Assembly: GCA_027886795.1 (NCBI GenBank)
Contig: JAPCJU010000068.1
Span: forward strand, 1 to 6,646
Origin: Nitrososphaerota archaeon
GTDB taxonomy: Archaea > Thermoproteota > Nitrososphaeria > Nitrososphaerales > CADDZS01
Reading direction: 5' to 3'
DNA: 6,646 nt
Below the pieces are notes generated by a model. That model saw only the letters and a program-made list of their open reading frames with translations, was not told where the DNA came from and did no database searches. How positions within the stretch are numbered: the first letter of the stretch is position 1; every line of letters starts with the position of its first letter. Of the stretch, positions 6,150-6,646 are shown in pieces. A program made the position numbers and the translations under genes.

Positions 6150-6383
6150 TTGTCGCAAGATATGGCTGTCCGAGTTCTTGATGAGAGCGTCGGAAAAATT
6201 GTTCTGATAAAGCTGAAGGGTGGCAAGGTTATCCGAGGCAACCTTCAAGGATTCGATCAACACATGAATTTGCTCCTAGAGTCTTCTGAGGAGATAATCG
6301 AAGAAGGGAAGACTAGCTCTCTCGGAACCATAGTTGTGAGGGGAGACAATGTCGTGATCATCTCACCCCCGCCGAAAGGGTAA
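6150..6383 (+). CDS. Archaeal Sm-like (Lsm/SmAP) RNA-binding protein
   Basis: This 77-residue protein has normal archaeal Lsm length. It should assemble into a ring that binds short U-rich RNA and acts in RNA metabolism. The Sm1 motif is GKIVLIKLKGGKVIRGNLQ leading to FDQHMNLLL (residues 35-43); the Sm2 motif is LGTIVVRGDNVV (58-69). H38, N40 and R64 match the uracil-contacting His, Asn and Arg of archaeal Sm1 rings. The start is TTG 6150 (MSQDMAV) or the in-frame ATG 6162 (MAVRVL); neither has a convincing Shine-Dalgarno. TTG is preferred because neighbouring genes share the T-tract plus TTG-Ser/Thr arrangement. The eL37 gene follows 41 bp downstream, an arrangement common across archaea, which supports the assignment and suggests an operon. 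Confidence 0.95.
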   Translation: MSQDMAVRVLDESVGKIVLIKLKGGKVIRGNLQGFDQHMNLLLESSEEIIEEGKTSSLGTIVVRGDNVVIISPPPKG

Positions 6384-6424
6384 AATTGGATGAAATGAAA
6401 CGAGTAGTTTAGGGGCGGAATTTT

Positions 6425-6598
6425 TTGACGAGAGGAACTTCTTCAATGGGAAAGATGGGTCGCAAAAAGACCCATATCAGATGCAGGCGTTGCGGCCATC
6501 ACTCGTTTCACTTGAGGTACAAGAGATGTTCATCTTGTGGGTTCGGCGCTTCCGCGAAATTGCGCCAGTATTCGTGGATGACTCGATTCCGGGGATAG
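6425..6598 (+). CDS. rpl37e: Large-subunit ribosomal protein eL37 (L37e)
   Basis: This short gene encodes 57 residues of a zinc-ribbon protein of the 50S subunit that contacts 23S rRNA. Two CxxC pairs, CRRCG (C20, C23) and CSSCG (C35, C38), flank a basic stretch and form the zinc site; THIRCRRCG and the C-terminal AKLRQYSW are strong eL37 signatures. An ATG at 6446 gives only 50 residues. The in-frame TTG at 6425 adds MTRGTSS before MGKMGRKKTH, matching the conserved family N-terminus (MTKGTSS-GK in eukaryotes, G-T-P-S-MGK in many archaea), so TTG 6425 is taken as the true start. AGAGGA (6431-6436) before the ATG looks like a ribosome site but is then coding sequence. The gene sits 41 bp after the Lsm gene and is probably co-transcribed with it. 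Confidence 0.93.
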   Translation: MTRGTSSMGKMGRKKTHIRCRRCGHHSFHLRYKRCSSCGFGASAKLRQYSWMTRFRG

Positions 6599-6631
6599 GT
6601 TCGCCCTCCCTCGATAAAGGGAATAGAGTTT

Positions 6632-6646
6632 TTGTCTGTAAGCGAA
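6632..6646 (+). CDS. Possible first five codons of a downstream gene, truncated by window
   Basis: After the eL37 stop there are 33 bp and then GAGTTTTTGTCTGTAAGCGAA, which in frame from the TTG at 6632 reads M-S-V-S-E to the window edge. The context closely copies the Lsm start (GAG, T-tract, TTG, TC). In several archaea the gene after Lsm-eL37 is purF (amidophosphoribosyltransferase), but five codons cannot identify a product. The T-run could equally be a U-rich terminator for eL37. Confidence 0.25.

Noticed and set aside
6072..6263. Minus-strand 63-codon frame across the Lsm start
   Set aside because: It overlaps the Lsm Sm1 motif in antisense and resembles no known protein.

Overview
The window looks like a slice of an archaeal chromosome, most likely from the Thaumarchaeota/Nitrososphaeria. 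The gene set is archaeal: sn-glycerol-1-phosphate dehydrogenase (archaeal lipid backbone), a proteasome beta subunit, the KH/beta-CASP nuclease aCPSF1 (FttA), an Lsm/Sm-like protein, ribosomal protein eL37, an MCT-1-like PUA protein and archaeal SepF. Base composition is roughly balanced by eye, genes are densely packed, Shine-Dalgarno sites are rare, and UUG starts followed by Ser or Thr are common. The phylum is inferred from protein style, not proven.

Layout. 1-441 is the C-terminal third of a class V aminotransferase cut by the window edge. 478-1269 encodes a long archaeal FKBP prolyl isomerase. 1277-2329, on the minus strand and only 7 bp from the FKBP stop, is glycerol-1-phosphate dehydrogenase. 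2330-2508 is a divergent promoter region that also holds an unusually long, foldable leader for psmB. 2509-3213 (psmB) and 3220-5127 (fttA) form a tight two-gene operon. sepF (5114-5461, minus) converges on fttA with a 14-bp overlap and lies downstream of a PUA protein gene (5499 to about 6011, minus). After a second divergent promoter region come the Lsm gene (6150-6383), the eL37 gene (6425-6598, missed if only ATG starts are considered) and possibly the first five codons of another gene at the right edge.

Functional theme. Most of the window concerns information processing and protein quality control: folding (FKBP), degradation (proteasome), transcription termination and RNA 3'-end processing (FttA), RNA binding (Lsm, PUA) and translation (eL37). 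Lipid synthesis and cell division (SepF) genes are interspersed. No mobile element, CRISPR array, tRNA, rRNA or obvious novel multi-gene system was seen. The points most worth a second look are the psmB leader with mutually exclusive pairings, an Asn where the proteasome active site usually has Asp166, a degenerate KH loop in FttA, and the shared T-tract plus UUG start pattern.
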